A DNA stretch of 64,000 bases from positions 372,001 through 436,000 of the forward strand of contig CAWDUP010000002.1 of assembly GCA_963805505.1 (NCBI GenBank). Direction: 5' to 3'. The notes below the pieces were generated by a model. That model made no database searches, was not told where the DNA came from, and saw nothing but the letters and a program-made list of their open reading frames with translations. This stretch comes from JANPBY01 sp963805505. GTDB taxonomy: Bacteria > Actinomycetota > Actinomycetes > DATJPE01. This document shows, piece by piece, positions 24,649 to 33,404 of this stretch; positions within the stretch are counted from its first letter, which is position 1; the number at the start of each line of letters is the position of its first letter. Made by a program: the position numbers and the translations under genes.

Positions 24649-25721
24649 CAGCTGCCTTGCTGGGCGAGAGCCGCGACAGCTTCAGCAACCTCGGCCGGCG
24701 TGAGCTCGCAGGTCGCCCGCCCGACACTGAGCTCAACCCGGACCCTGCTCGGGTCCTCGGTGTCGAACGCCTGACTGAACGTCCACAACAGCTGGTCCTC
24801 CGCCAGCCGGCGGGCGTTGTCCTTGAACTCCTCGAGGCTGACCTCGAGGAGGAGGTGCATCATCGGGGTCTGCGGTGCCTCAGGAACGACCTCGACGCCC
24901 TCGACGAGGTGCAGCGCTTCGGCGATCGCCCGTGCGTGCTCCAGCCGAGCGGGCATCTCCGCAAGTCGCTCTGGCAGCAGCGCCAAGGCGGATGCCGCCC
25001 CTGGCCACAGCGCGAACAGCATGCCCCCGAGGCGGTGCCGCCACTCGCGCACCTGCGCGACCACTTCCTCGGAGCCAGCCACACAGCATCCCGGGAGCGC
25101 TCCGATCCCCTTGTAGAACGAGACGTAGACCGTGTCGAAGAGAGCCGAGATCTCCGCAGGCGTACGGGAGTAGCCCGCCGAGGCCTCCCAGAGCCGTGCT
25201 CCGTCGAGGTGCGGCGCCGCCCCCCTCTCCCGCGCCCACGCGACCTGCGCCACCAGGTCGTCCCAGTCAGGCAACGATCCTCCGAGATCACGTTGCGGCA
25301 GCTCGAGAAGAAGTGCTGCGATCGGCTCGGCCACCTTCGCCAGGTCCTCGAGCTCGATCAGGCGATTGCGTCCCCCGATCGGGCGTCCGACCAGCTGGTG
25401 CAGCCGCAGGTGGGCGCCGTTCTCGTGGTTTTCCAGATGGCACCACGGGTGCCAAAGCACGGTACGGCTGCCGCGCGCATCGGCGTGCACCCGCAACGTT
25501 GCCCCTTGACCCATCGTCCCGCTCGGCAGATAGACCGCGGTCGGCTTGCCGAGCAGCTCGGCGACGTAACTCTCGAGCTCTTCGACAACTCCGCCCTCGC
25601 CGTAGACGTCGGGTACGACGTCGGAGGGGATGGTGGCGAGCATCGCTGCGGGCTGCACCAGGCCGTCGCCGGAGAGGAACCGCGTGCAAGCGGCACGCCG
25701 GGCGATCGTCTCTTCGTCCAT
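24648..25721 (-). CDS. Threonine aldolase / beta-eliminating lyase family PLP enzyme
   Basis: The 357-residue fold-type I PLP protein resembles low-specificity threonine aldolases. It shows VYGEGGVVEELE at the N-terminus, the PLP aspartate-histidine region in PHLDGARLWEA and the PLP lysine in VYVSFYKGIGALPG, followed by a typical AGSEE. Family members split threonine, allo-threonine or other beta-hydroxy amino acids. The substrate is unproven. It overlaps the aquaporin gene, an unusual pairing. The upstream CACACT six bases before ATG 25721 is a weak candidate -10 box. Confidence 0.8.
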   Translation of the reverse strand: MDEETIARRAACTRFLSGDGLVQPAAMLATIPSDVVPDVYGEGGVVEELESYVAELLGKPTAVYLPSGTMGQGATLRVHADARGSRTVLWHPWCHLENHENGAHLRLHQLVGRPIGGRNRLIELEDLAKVAEPIAALLLELPQRDLGGSLPDWDDLVAQVAWARERGAAPHLDGARLWEASAGYSRTPAEISALFDTVYVSFYKGIGALPGCCVAGSEEVVAQVREWRHRLGGMLFALWPGAASALALLPERLAEMPARLEHARAIAEALHLVEGVEVVPEAPQTPMMHLLLEVSLEEFKDNARRLAEDQLLWTFSQAFDTEDPSRVRVELSVGRATCELTPAEVAEAVAALAQQGS

Positions 25722-25843
25722 GAGCTCAGTGTGGTGGGCGTGCGGTTTCAGCTAGCGACATTTTCGCAAGCTCGCTCCCCAGATCCCCTCCAGCACGTCA
25801 TAGCCTGGGGCTCTCGGCGCCTCAGCTCGACCTCGGGAGATCC

Positions 25844-26839
25844 ATGGACTTCGGCATCGTCTTGCAGACGAACCCGCCCGCGGCGCGGGTGGTGGACCTG
25901 GCACGACAGGCCGAAGGCGCTGGCTTCTCCCACGTCTGGACCTTCGACTCCCACCTGCTGTGGGAGGAGCCCTACGTCATCTACAGCCAGATCCTTGCGC
26001 AGACCGAGCGCGTCATCGTCGGGCCGATGGTCACAAACCCGGCGACCCGGGACTGGACCGTGACGGCGTCGTTGTTCGCGACCCTCAACGAGATGTACGG
26101 CAACCGCACGGTGTGCGGGATCGGGCGCGGAGACAGCGCCGTACGCGTGCTGAACGGCAAGCCCACGACGCTGTCCACCTTGCGCGAGTCGATCCACGTC
26201 ATCCGTGAGCTAGCCAACGGACGCGAGGCGGAACATCAAGGCACCCGCCTGCACTTCCCCTGGAGCACGGGCAGCAGCCTCGAGGTGTGGGTCGCTGCAT
26301 ATGGCCCGAAGGCCCTCGCCCTGACTGGGGAAGTTGGCGACGGATTCATCCTGCAGCTGGCCGACCCGTCGATCGCCGCATGGACGATCGGCGCCGTCCG
26401 CGAAGCGGCCGAGAGGGCGGGTCGCGATCCGGCCGCGATCACCTTCTGCGTGGCGGCACCGGCCTACGTGGGCGACGACCTCGCGCACCAACGCGACCAG
26501 GTGCGCTGGTTCGGCGGGATGGTGGGCAACCACGTCGCCGACATCGTGAACAGGTACGGCTCCGGCGGCGGCGTTCCCGCGGCTCTCACCGACTACATCG
26601 CCGGGCGTCAGGGGTACGACTACAGCGAGCACGGCCGCGCCGGCAACACGCACGCGGAGTTCGTGCCGGACGAGGTCATCGATCGGTTCTGCCTGCTTGG
26701 CCCCGTAGCGAACCACCTCGAAAGACTCGAAGAGCTGCGCTCCCTGGGTGTCGACCAGTTCGCCGTATACCTGCAGCACGACGGCCAGGAGCAGACCCTG
26801 GACGCCTACGGCAACGCCGTCATCTCGGTGGTCGCCTAG
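25844..26839 (+). CDS. F420-dependent LLM-class oxidoreductase (CPS_4090/TIGR03842-like)
   Basis: The 331-residue luciferase-like TIM barrel starts MDFGIVLQTNPPAARVVDLA and has HVWTFDSHLLWEE, TNPATRDWTVTAS and the flavin-binding CGIGRGDSAVR. The group uses F420 or FMN. I recall this subgroup being found beside hydantoinase and nitrilase genes, as here, so it may take part in pyrimidine or related ring catabolism. That is inference. GGGAGA at 25835 marks ATG 25844, and TAGCCT at 25801-25806 is a likely -10 box. Confidence 0.85.
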   Translation: MDFGIVLQTNPPAARVVDLARQAEGAGFSHVWTFDSHLLWEEPYVIYSQILAQTERVIVGPMVTNPATRDWTVTASLFATLNEMYGNRTVCGIGRGDSAVRVLNGKPTTLSTLRESIHVIRELANGREAEHQGTRLHFPWSTGSSLEVWVAAYGPKALALTGEVGDGFILQLADPSIAAWTIGAVREAAERAGRDPAAITFCVAAPAYVGDDLAHQRDQVRWFGGMVGNHVADIVNRYGSGGGVPAALTDYIAGRQGYDYSEHGRAGNTHAEFVPDEVIDRFCLLGPVANHLERLEELRSLGVDQFAVYLQHDGQEQTLDAYGNAVISVVA

Positions 26840-26867
26840 ACCTGGACGCGCCAGGCGGTCTGGCGGA

Positions 26868-26882
26868 TATCGTTGGCCCATG
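26868..26882 (+). promoter_or_regulatory. Leaderless promoter of the STAS/SpoIIAA-like gene
   Basis: TATCGT at 26868-26873 is 6 bases before ATG 26880. No SD is present. Confidence 0.5.
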
Positions 26883-27239
26883 ATCGAAACGCTGCCGAAC
26901 AGCGTCGGCTCGACCATCGGATTTCGAGTTTCCGGCGTCGTAGAGAAGTCCGACTACGAGGTGCTGGTTCCAGCTGTGGAGTCAGCGGTCGCCGATCACG
27001 GGACCATCCAGCTGCTCCTCGATCTGAGCGACTTCGACAAGGAGAAGCTCTCCGCGTGGGGCTCCGACCTTGCCTTCGGTCGCGAGTTCCGCAAGAACAT
27101 CGCGAAGCTGGCGATCGTCGGGGACGGAGTCGCGGAAAAGCTCGCCGCTGCGGCCGCTGCCCCGTTTTACGCTCGCGAGGCCAAGCGCTTCGACGACCAG
27201 GACGCAGCGTGGGCATGGCTCGCGGAGCCGGACGGATAG
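26880..27239 (+). CDS. SpoIIAA-like/STAS domain protein
   Basis: The 119-residue protein matches the stand-alone SpoIIAA-like (DUF3478) type: FRVSGVVEKSDYEVLVPAVE, then IQLLLDLSDFDK, KLAIVGDG and an ending AKRFDDQDAAWAWL. These domains bind nucleotides or other proteins in stress pathways, and stand-alone copies have no settled role. It is followed after 4 bases by the F420-type oxidoreductase frame. Confidence 0.8.
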   Translation: MIETLPNSVGSTIGFRVSGVVEKSDYEVLVPAVESAVADHGTIQLLLDLSDFDKEKLSAWGSDLAFGREFRKNIAKLAIVGDGVAEKLAAAAAAPFYAREAKRFDDQDAAWAWLAEPDG

Positions 27240-27243
27240 CGCG

Positions 27244-27732
27244 ATCACACGCAAACCGCCGACCGGACTGGGAAGAGCGCTGTTCCGTGCCCCGATCACG
27301 CTCTACCAGGTCGGTCTCGGCGGGCTGCTCGGTGATCGGATGATCCTTCTGCATCACGTCGGGCGGCGCTCCGGACTGGCCCGAGAAGCCGTGGTGGAGG
27401 TGGTACGCCACGACACGATGACCGACAGCTTCATCATCTGCTCCGGCTTCGGGGAGCAGGCGCAGTGGTTCCAGAACGTCATGGCCCAGCCGGACATCAC
27501 GATCACGTCCAAGAGACGGGACATCGCCGTGCACGCCGTACGACTGCCGCCTGACGTGGCGGCCAAGGAGCTCACGTCCTACGGCGAGCGGCACCCGCGC
27601 GCCGCGAAGAAGCTGATGTCCTACCTCGAGCTGAATCCCGACGAGGAGCAGGCCTCCGGCTACGCCAAGGCCAGTCAGGCGCTCCCCGTGCTCCATCTGC
27701 GGCCACGCACCGCCTCTTCGCGCGCAACCTAG
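27244..27732 (+). CDS. Deazaflavin (F420)-dependent nitroreductase-family protein, unusual start
   Basis: The protein of about 162 residues matches the Ddn family: KPPTGLGRALFRAPITLYQ, then LLHHVGRRSGLAREAVVEVV, FIICSGFGEQAQWFQNV and the C-terminal helix. These split-barrel enzymes bind F420H2 and reduce quinones or other acceptors. There is no ATG, GTG or TTG in frame between TTG 27070, deep inside the previous gene, and ATG well inside the domain. The ATC at 27244, five bases after the TAG of the SpoIIAA-like gene, is where family members start. Either ATC is used, translation passes from the upstream gene, or an indel is present. Stop and family are sure; the start is not. Confidence 0.75.
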   Translation: MTRKPPTGLGRALFRAPITLYQVGLGGLLGDRMILLHHVGRRSGLAREAVVEVVRHDTMTDSFIICSGFGEQAQWFQNVMAQPDITITSKRRDIAVHAVRLPPDVAAKELTSYGERHPRAAKKLMSYLELNPDEEQASGYAKASQALPVLHLRPRTASSRAT

Positions 27733-27776
27733 GGGCGCCGCGCGGCACTTCAGACGGCAGGACTGCTGGCACCCCG

Positions 27777-28775
27777 TCAGGCGGTGGTGAGGTCCCGGGC
27801 GACCTCAGTGGCCCAGTAGGTGAGCACGACGTCGGCGCCCGCGCGCCGGATGCCGAGCAGCGACTCGAGAATGGCGCGCTCGCGCTCGATCCAGCCGTTG
27901 GCAGCAGCCGCCTCGACCATCGCGTACTCACCCGACACCTGATAGGCGAACACCGGGACATCAACGACATCCCGCACCCGCCGCACGACATCGAGGTACG
28001 GTCCTGCCGGCTTCACCATCACCGCATCCGCGCCCTCGGCCAGATCGAGCATGACCTCGCGGACAGCCTCGTCACCGTTAGCCGGGTCGAGCTGGTAGCC
28101 GCGGCGGTCTCCCGAGGCTGGCGTCGACTCCGCAGCTTCGCGGAAGGGGCCGTAGAACGCGGAGGCGTACTTCGCGGCGTAGGCGAGCACCGGCACCGCG
28201 GTGAATCCGGCAGCGTCCAGCGCGGATCGAATCGCTGCGACCTGCCCGTCCTGCATGCCTGACGGGGCGATCACCGTCGCCCCAGCAGCTGCCTGCGCGA
28301 CGGCCACGGCGCCGTAGCGCTCCAGCGTCGCGTCGTTGTCGACCGACCCGTCAGAGGCGAGCGGACCGCAGTGACCGTGGTCGGTGTACTCGCACAGGCA
28401 AAGGTCAGCCATCACGACCGCGTCGCCACCAAGATCCTCGGTCAGGTCCCGCAGCGCTACCTGCACGACCCCCTCAGCGGCGTCGGCCTGCGACCCGTTC
28501 GGATCCTTGGCAGCGGGGATCCCGAACAGGATCAGCCCACCGACACCGGCCTCCACGGCCTCGTGCGCCGCCTTGCGCAACGAGTCGCGGGTGTGTTGGA
28601 CGACGCCAGGCATGGCCTCGACAGGCGCCGACTCGGTGATGCCCTCCTTCACGAACAGGGGAAGCACCAAGTCCGCCGAAGCGAGCCGGGTCTCGGCGAC
28701 CAGGCCGCGCAGACCTGCCGTACGGCGCAGGCGACGGCCCCGCGCAACCGGGAATGCTGCCGACTGCCTATTCAC
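27777..28775 (-). CDS. hemB: Porphobilinogen synthase HemB
   Basis: The 332-residue enzyme condenses two 5-aminolevulinate molecules. It has the cysteine-rich metal site VMADLCLCEYTDHGHCG, the Schiff-base lysines in YAAKYASAFYGPF and AVMVKPAGPYLD, and VSGEYAM near the C-terminus. GTG 28775 is chosen because a TAGGCT -10 box lies 7 bases before it. The frame is open to 28922, but that part overlaps the promoter and the end of the hemD gene. It lies after hemD with its own promoter. Confidence 0.93.
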   Translation of the reverse strand: MNRQSAAFPVARGRRLRRTAGLRGLVAETRLASADLVLPLFVKEGITESAPVEAMPGVVQHTRDSLRKAAHEAVEAGVGGLILFGIPAAKDPNGSQADAAEGVVQVALRDLTEDLGGDAVVMADLCLCEYTDHGHCGPLASDGSVDNDATLERYGAVAVAQAAAGATVIAPSGMQDGQVAAIRSALDAAGFTAVPVLAYAAKYASAFYGPFREAAESTPASGDRRGYQLDPANGDEAVREVMLDLAEGADAVMVKPAGPYLDVVRRVRDVVDVPVFAYQVSGEYAMVEAAAANGWIERERAILESLLGIRRAGADVVLTYWATEVARDLTTA

Positions 28776-28788
28776 GACAAGCAGCCTA
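28773..28788 (-). promoter_or_regulatory. Leaderless promoter of hemB
   Basis: On the minus strand TAGGCT (28783-28788) is 7 bases before GTG 28775. hemB can thus be expressed apart from the rex-hemACD operon. Confidence 0.5.
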
Positions 28789-28830
28789 ACCAGCCGGTAA
28801 CCCGTCCAGGGACCGGTTGCGTTGAGTGGG

Positions 28831-30444
28831 CTACTTGGCCTTGCGCCTGGCCGAGGGCCGTTTCTGCGAAGGACGCCACGACTGCTCGCCGGACTCCAGC
28901 GCAGCACCGCGGGCAGCCGCACCGAACTGCGCCAACGCCTCGGCCACCGCGGTCACCGATGGGGTGCTCGCCAGCACGTCAACGCGCAGTCCGTGCTCCT
29001 CGGCAGTCTTCGCCGTCGCCGGCCCGATGCACGCGATCACCGTCGAGGCGTGCGGCTTGCCGGCGATCCCGACAAGGTTGCGCACGGTGCTCGAGGAGGT
29101 GAAGACCACAGCATCGAACCCACCACCCTTGATCGCCTCGCGGATCTCCGGCGCCGGTGGTGCCGCCCGCACCGTGCGGTAGGCGGTGACGTCATCGATC
29201 TCCCAGCCGAGCTCGACCAGGCCGGCGGCCAGCGTCTCGGTCGCGATGTCGGCCCTGGGCAGGAACACCCGGTCGATCGGGTCGAACACCTCGTCGTAGG
29301 GCGGGAAGTCCTCGAGGAGACCGAGGCTCGACTGCTCGCCCGAGGGCACGAGGTCTGGGCGCACACCGAAGGCGGTCAGCGCGGCCGCTGTCTGCTCGCC
29401 CACCGCAGCAACCTTGATCCCGGCGAAGGCGCGAGCATCGAGGCCGTACTCCTCGAACTTCTCCCGTACCGCGCGCACCGCGTTGACGGAGGTGAAGGCC
29501 ACCCAGAGGTAGCGGCCGGACACCAGACCTTGGAGCGCGCGGTCCATCTGCTGGGGGGTGCGGGGCGGCTCGACGGAGATCGTGGGCACCTCCTCGGGTA
29601 CGGCTCCGCTGCGGCGCAACGCCACGGTGAGCGCGCCCGCCTGCTCCTTGGTGCGTGGCACCAGGACCCGCCAGCCGAACAGCGGCTTGGACTCGAACCA
29701 CGAGAGCCGATCGCGTTGGTCCACGACCGCCCCGACGATGGTGACCAGGGGCTCCTCGAGCGTCACCCCCTTGAGCGCAGCGGGCAGGGTCTCCAGCGTT
29801 GCTACGACAGTCCGCTGGTTGGTGGTCGTCCCCCGCGACGTGAGGGCCAGCGGAGTGCTGCCGGCCCGCCCCGCGTTGATCAGGGACTGGGCAGCGTCGA
29901 GCACGGCTTCCTGCCCCCCGAGGATGACGACCGTTGTCGTCGCGGCTGTGTGGGCCCCCCAGTCGACTGCGGTCTCGGCGGGGGTGATCACGTGGACGGC
30001 GCGGGTACGGCCGCCAGTGACCGGCACGCCGGCATAGGCGGGGACCGCCGACGTCATCGGCACGCCAGGGACGATCTCGAACGGAATGTGTGCCCTGACA
30101 CAGGCCGCGGCTTCCTCGGCGAGACCGTTGAACAACGACGGGTCGCCGTCCATCAGGCGGACGACCCGCTGACCAGCCTTGGCCGCATCGACGGCAAGCC
30201 TCGCGCGGGTGGCGCGCGCCAGTGGGGCACCGTCGGGATCGTGGGCCCCATCGAGCACGACCACGTCGGGTCGGGCATGAACCAGGAGCTGCTCGCGGGC
30301 GAACCGGTCGAACACCACGGTGTCCGCGGAGGCCAGGGCCTCCACGGCGTGCACGGTGAGCAGACCCGGGTCGCCGGGGCCAGCCCCGACGAAGGTGACG
30401 GAGCCGACTGGCTTCGAGGACTTGGTACGTGTGCGGGTGGTCAC
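28831..30444 (-). CDS. hemD: Fused uroporphyrinogen-III methyltransferase (CobA-like) / uroporphyrinogen-III synthase (HemD)
   Basis: The 537-residue two-domain protein has an N-terminal SAM-dependent tetrapyrrole methylase domain (about 12-250, FVGAGPGDPGLLTVHAVEAL and PFEIVPGVPM). A HemD domain follows (about 265-510), starting GWRVLVPRTKEQA and including VAFTSVNAVRAV and VFTSSSTVRNLV. HemD closes hydroxymethylbilane to uroporphyrinogen III, and the methylase would lead to precorrin-2. In the methylase part the usual GGDPF loop reads LMDGDPSLFNG, so its activity is uncertain. A lysine-rich tail ends the protein. GTGA overlap with hemC couples them. Confidence 0.92.
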   Translation of the reverse strand: MTTRTRTKSSKPVGSVTFVGAGPGDPGLLTVHAVEALASADTVVFDRFAREQLLVHARPDVVVLDGAHDPDGAPLARATRARLAVDAAKAGQRVVRLMDGDPSLFNGLAEEAAACVRAHIPFEIVPGVPMTSAVPAYAGVPVTGGRTRAVHVITPAETAVDWGAHTAATTTVVILGGQEAVLDAAQSLINAGRAGSTPLALTSRGTTTNQRTVVATLETLPAALKGVTLEEPLVTIVGAVVDQRDRLSWFESKPLFGWRVLVPRTKEQAGALTVALRRSGAVPEEVPTISVEPPRTPQQMDRALQGLVSGRYLWVAFTSVNAVRAVREKFEEYGLDARAFAGIKVAAVGEQTAAALTAFGVRPDLVPSGEQSSLGLLEDFPPYDEVFDPIDRVFLPRADIATETLAAGLVELGWEIDDVTAYRTVRAAPPAPEIREAIKGGGFDAVVFTSSSTVRNLVGIAGKPHASTVIACIGPATAKTAEEHGLRVDVLASTPSVTAVAEALAQFGAAARGAALESGEQSWRPSQKRPSARRKAK

Positions 30445-31376
30445 GGGATGCGCTCCCCCATCAGGCCAGCGACACCCTCGACCAACAACCGCTGTGCCAG
30501 GGCATGCCCCAGCATCGCGGCGTCGGCAGGAGCGCCGGTGGTGGACAGGCGCACAGTCTCGGAGCCATCAACGGCTGCGACAACTGCACGCAGATACAGC
30601 TCGGGTTCGGAGAACCCGTCCTCCGCAACGTCGGCCAAAGCACCGACAGGAGCAGAACAGCCTGCTTCCAAGGCTGCAAGCAAAGATCGCTCTGCTGTCA
30701 CGGCGGCCCGGGTGACCCGGTCGTCCAGCACAGCGAGAAGGTCGAGCAGAGCGCTGCGATCAGCGCGGCACTCGACGGCGAGGGCGCCCTGGCCGGGCGC
30801 TGGCAACATCTGGGTGGGATCGAGGACCTCGGTGGCCGCCGCAGCTCGGCCCAGCCGCAACAGCCCGGCTCGGGCGAGGATCACCGCATCAACAGTTCCT
30901 TCAGCCACCAGGCGCAGCCGCGAGTCGACATTGCCGCGGACGGACACGACCTCATGCCCGAGGCCGAGCGCTCGCACCTGTGCCGCGCGCCGCGGCGAGC
31001 CCGTACCCACCGTGGCCCCGTCGGGCAGCTCGGCCAAGGTCAGCCCGTCGCGGGCCACAACACAGTCGCGGGGATCCTCACGGGCCGGAACGGCAGCCAG
31101 CGCCAGACCCTCGCACGGCGCCGTCGGGAGATCCTTGAGAGAGTGCACCGCGAGGTCCACCTGATCCTGCAGTACGGCTTCGCGCAGCGCCGTCACGAAG
31201 ACTCCTGCGCCCCCGAAGGACGTCAGCTCGGCGGAGCTCCGATCACCTTCCGTCACCACCTCGACCAGCTCCACCCGTCGATGGGTCGCGGCGGTGATCG
31301 CCTCGGCCACTCGCGTGGACTGCGCTCGGGCCAATGGACTGCGTCGCGTGCCGAGGCGGAGGATCTGCTCGCTCAT
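30441..31376 (-). CDS. hemC: Hydroxymethylbilane synthase HemC
   Basis: The 311-residue enzyme polymerises four porphobilinogens. It shows LGTRRSPLARAQS at the start, AVHSLKDLPT with the catalytic aspartate, ATVGTGSPRRAAQ, LPAPGQGALAVE and the dipyrromethane cofactor cysteine in ALEAGCSAPVGA. The ATG overlaps the hemA stop by 4 bases and the stop overlaps hemD, so the operon is tightly coupled. Confidence 0.95.
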   Translation of the reverse strand: MSEQILRLGTRRSPLARAQSTRVAEAITAATHRRVELVEVVTEGDRSSAELTSFGGAGVFVTALREAVLQDQVDLAVHSLKDLPTAPCEGLALAAVPAREDPRDCVVARDGLTLAELPDGATVGTGSPRRAAQVRALGLGHEVVSVRGNVDSRLRLVAEGTVDAVILARAGLLRLGRAAAATEVLDPTQMLPAPGQGALAVECRADRSALLDLLAVLDDRVTRAAVTAERSLLAALEAGCSAPVGALADVAEDGFSEPELYLRAVVAAVDGSETVRLSTTGAPADAAMLGHALAQRLLVEGVAGLMGERIP

Positions 31377-32692
31377 GCTCCGATCCCCTCCGGCAAGGCG
31401 ACCCGGGCGACAAGGTCGACCGCATCGGGATCGAGGTCGAACAACCGGTGCAGCGCCTCGGCGTAGGCCTGACCACCCTCGTCAGCCGCCAGCTCCTTCA
31501 TCCGCACCGTCGGCGCGTGCAGCAGCTTGTCGACGCTGCGCCGAACCGTTTGCGCCACCTCTTCGCGCGTGACCGGGTCGAGGTCGGGAAGTCGCGCATC
31601 GAGGCGGGCCAGCTCGGCGTCCACCACGTCGGACGCCAGCTGCCGCAGGGCGACCACGGTCGGCGCGACGCTGGCTGCCCGCTGCGCGCTGAGGTAGGCC
31701 GTAACTTCCTCGGCGGCGATCCTCCGTACGTCTGCGACATCGGCCCCGTGCTCGGCCTCGGCCAGGATCGCGCCGAGGTCGTCAAGGGACACCAAGGTCA
31801 CGCCGGGAAGGGCACCGACCTCGGGCGCGACGTCGCGCGGGAGGGCGAGGTCGAGGAACGCGAGCGGCCGGTGGGGCCGGGCGTCCAGCGCTACTTGCGC
31901 CATCGGCGCGGTAATGATGTGACCAACGGCGCCGGTGCAGGAAACCACGAGATCCGCTGCCTCCAGAGCCGCGGCCAGCTCGTCCAGCCCGATCGTCTCG
32001 CCGTGCATAGCTGCGGCCAGCCGCGCGCCGTGCTCGGAGGTCCGGTTGGCGACGGTGACCGATGCGAGCCCAGCGTCGGTCAAAGCTGCTCCCACGATCG
32101 AACCCATGGACCCAGCACCGATCAGCAGCATTCGCCGACCCCGAAGTCCGGCCGAACCACCGAAGGGCTCGCTGGCATGGGCTAGGCCGACCGAGACCAG
32201 GGCCGAGCCGGCGCGGTCGATGCCGGTCTCGGTGTGGGCTCGCTTGCCCACCCGAAGTGCGGTCTGGAACAAGTCATTGAGCAGCGCTCCCGCCGAACCC
32301 GATCGTTGCGCGAGCGCGAGGGCTGCCCTGACCTGTCCCAGCACCTGGCCCTCGCCCACCACCATCGAGTCGAGTCCGCAGACCACGCCGAACAGGTGCT
32401 GAACAGCCCGCTCGTCGTAGTGCACGTACAGATGCGGGGTGAGCTCATCAAGATCGGTCGACGCGTGCTGGGCCAGCAACCCGGTCAGGTCCTCGACCCC
32501 ACCGTGGAACTTGTCCACGACGGCGTAGATCTCCACCCGGTTGCAGGTGGAGACGACGATCGCCTCGCCGACGTGTGGCGCCGCGGTGAGCGACTGGAGG
32601 AGGGCGGGTACGTCCTCGCCGGGCACCGCAGCTCGCTCGAGCAGGGAGACCGGAGAACCGCGGTGCGACAAGCCGACGACGAGGATGCTCAC
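31373..32692 (-). CDS. hemA: Glutamyl-tRNA reductase HemA
   Basis: The 439-residue enzyme reduces glutamyl-tRNA to glutamate-1-semialdehyde, the entry to heme by the C5 path. The nucleophilic cysteine is in VVSTCNRVEIYAV near residue 50. HYDERAVQHLFGVVCGLDSM and VVGEGQVLGQVR follow, then the NADPH domain with LLIGAGSMGSIVG and the C-terminal dimerisation helix. GTG 32692 overlaps the rex stop. HemL, its partner, is in the operon at 19994-21334. Confidence 0.95.
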   Translation of the reverse strand: MSILVVGLSHRGSPVSLLERAAVPGEDVPALLQSLTAAPHVGEAIVVSTCNRVEIYAVVDKFHGGVEDLTGLLAQHASTDLDELTPHLYVHYDERAVQHLFGVVCGLDSMVVGEGQVLGQVRAALALAQRSGSAGALLNDLFQTALRVGKRAHTETGIDRAGSALVSVGLAHASEPFGGSAGLRGRRMLLIGAGSMGSIVGAALTDAGLASVTVANRTSEHGARLAAAMHGETIGLDELAAALEAADLVVSCTGAVGHIITAPMAQVALDARPHRPLAFLDLALPRDVAPEVGALPGVTLVSLDDLGAILAEAEHGADVADVRRIAAEEVTAYLSAQRAASVAPTVVALRQLASDVVDAELARLDARLPDLDPVTREEVAQTVRRSVDKLLHAPTVRMKELAADEGGQAYAEALHRLFDLDPDAVDLVARVALPEGIGA

Positions 32693-33366
32693 TGGGCGAC
32701 ACCTAGGAGGTCTGCCTTGCGCTGCTCATGGAACGCAAGGATCTGCAGCTCAGTCGCCAGGTCGACCTTGCGCACGTCCACGCCATCGCCAACAGCCAGC
32801 ACCGTCGGGGCGAAGTTGAGAATGCTGGTGACTCCTGATGACACCAGTCGGTCCGCCACGTCTTGTGCGGCCGCTGCCGGGGTCGTGATCACTCCGATGT
32901 CTACCGCATTCAGGGCCACGATGTTCTCGAGCTCGGCGAGTGGCCGGATCTCCTGACCGGACACGACCTGGCCGAACCGGGCAGGATCTGCGTCGACCAG
33001 GGCGACGACCCGAAATCCTCGGGATCCGAACCCGCCGTAGTTGGCCAGCGCCTGGCCGAGGTTTCCGACTCCCACGATGACGACCGACCAGTCCTGCGTG
33101 AGGCCGAGCTCGCGGCCGATGTGCACGAGCAGGTCCTCGACGTCGTAGCCCACCCCGCGGGTGCCGTAGGAGCCCAGATGGCTCAAGTCCTTGCGCAGCT
33201 TGGCGGAGTTGACCCCCGCCGCCGCGGCCAGCTCCTCGGACGAAACCGTGGAGGTGCCGCGTTCGGCGAGTCCGCACAGCGCTCGGTGGTAGACCGGCAG
33301 GCGTGCCACGGTCGCATCAGGGACGCCGGCCTTGCGGGCTCGGCGACCGGGCGCTGCGGTGGACAC
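32689..33366 (-). CDS. rex: Redox-sensing repressor Rex
   Basis: The 225-residue repressor senses the NADH/NAD+ ratio. It has an N-terminal winged helix (about 15-85, ARLPVYHRALCGLAERG and KDLSHLGSYGTRGVGYDV) and a Rossmann domain with IVGVGNLGQALANYGGF. The C-terminal domain-swap helix ends the protein. The GTG at 33366 has AGGAGAG upstream. A Rex operator overlaps its promoter, so it should repress itself and hemA-hemC-hemD when NADH is low. This gene order is known in streptomycetes. Confidence 0.95.
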   Translation of the reverse strand: MSTAAPGRRARKAGVPDATVARLPVYHRALCGLAERGTSTVSSEELAAAAGVNSAKLRKDLSHLGSYGTRGVGYDVEDLLVHIGRELGLTQDWSVVIVGVGNLGQALANYGGFGSRGFRVVALVDADPARFGQVVSGQEIRPLAELENIVALNAVDIGVITTPAAAAQDVADRLVSSGVTSILNFAPTVLAVGDGVDVRKVDLATELQILAFHEQRKADLLGVAQ

Positions 33367-33404
33367 TGGTGCGCTCTCCTGGGCCGGGGACGTACTGCTC
33401 TCGA

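Noticed and set aside
28822..31164. A 780-codon plus-strand open frame over the hem genes
   Set aside because: It lies antisense to hemD and hemC, has arginine/glycine-rich low-quality protein and no family marks. It is a GC-rich shadow.
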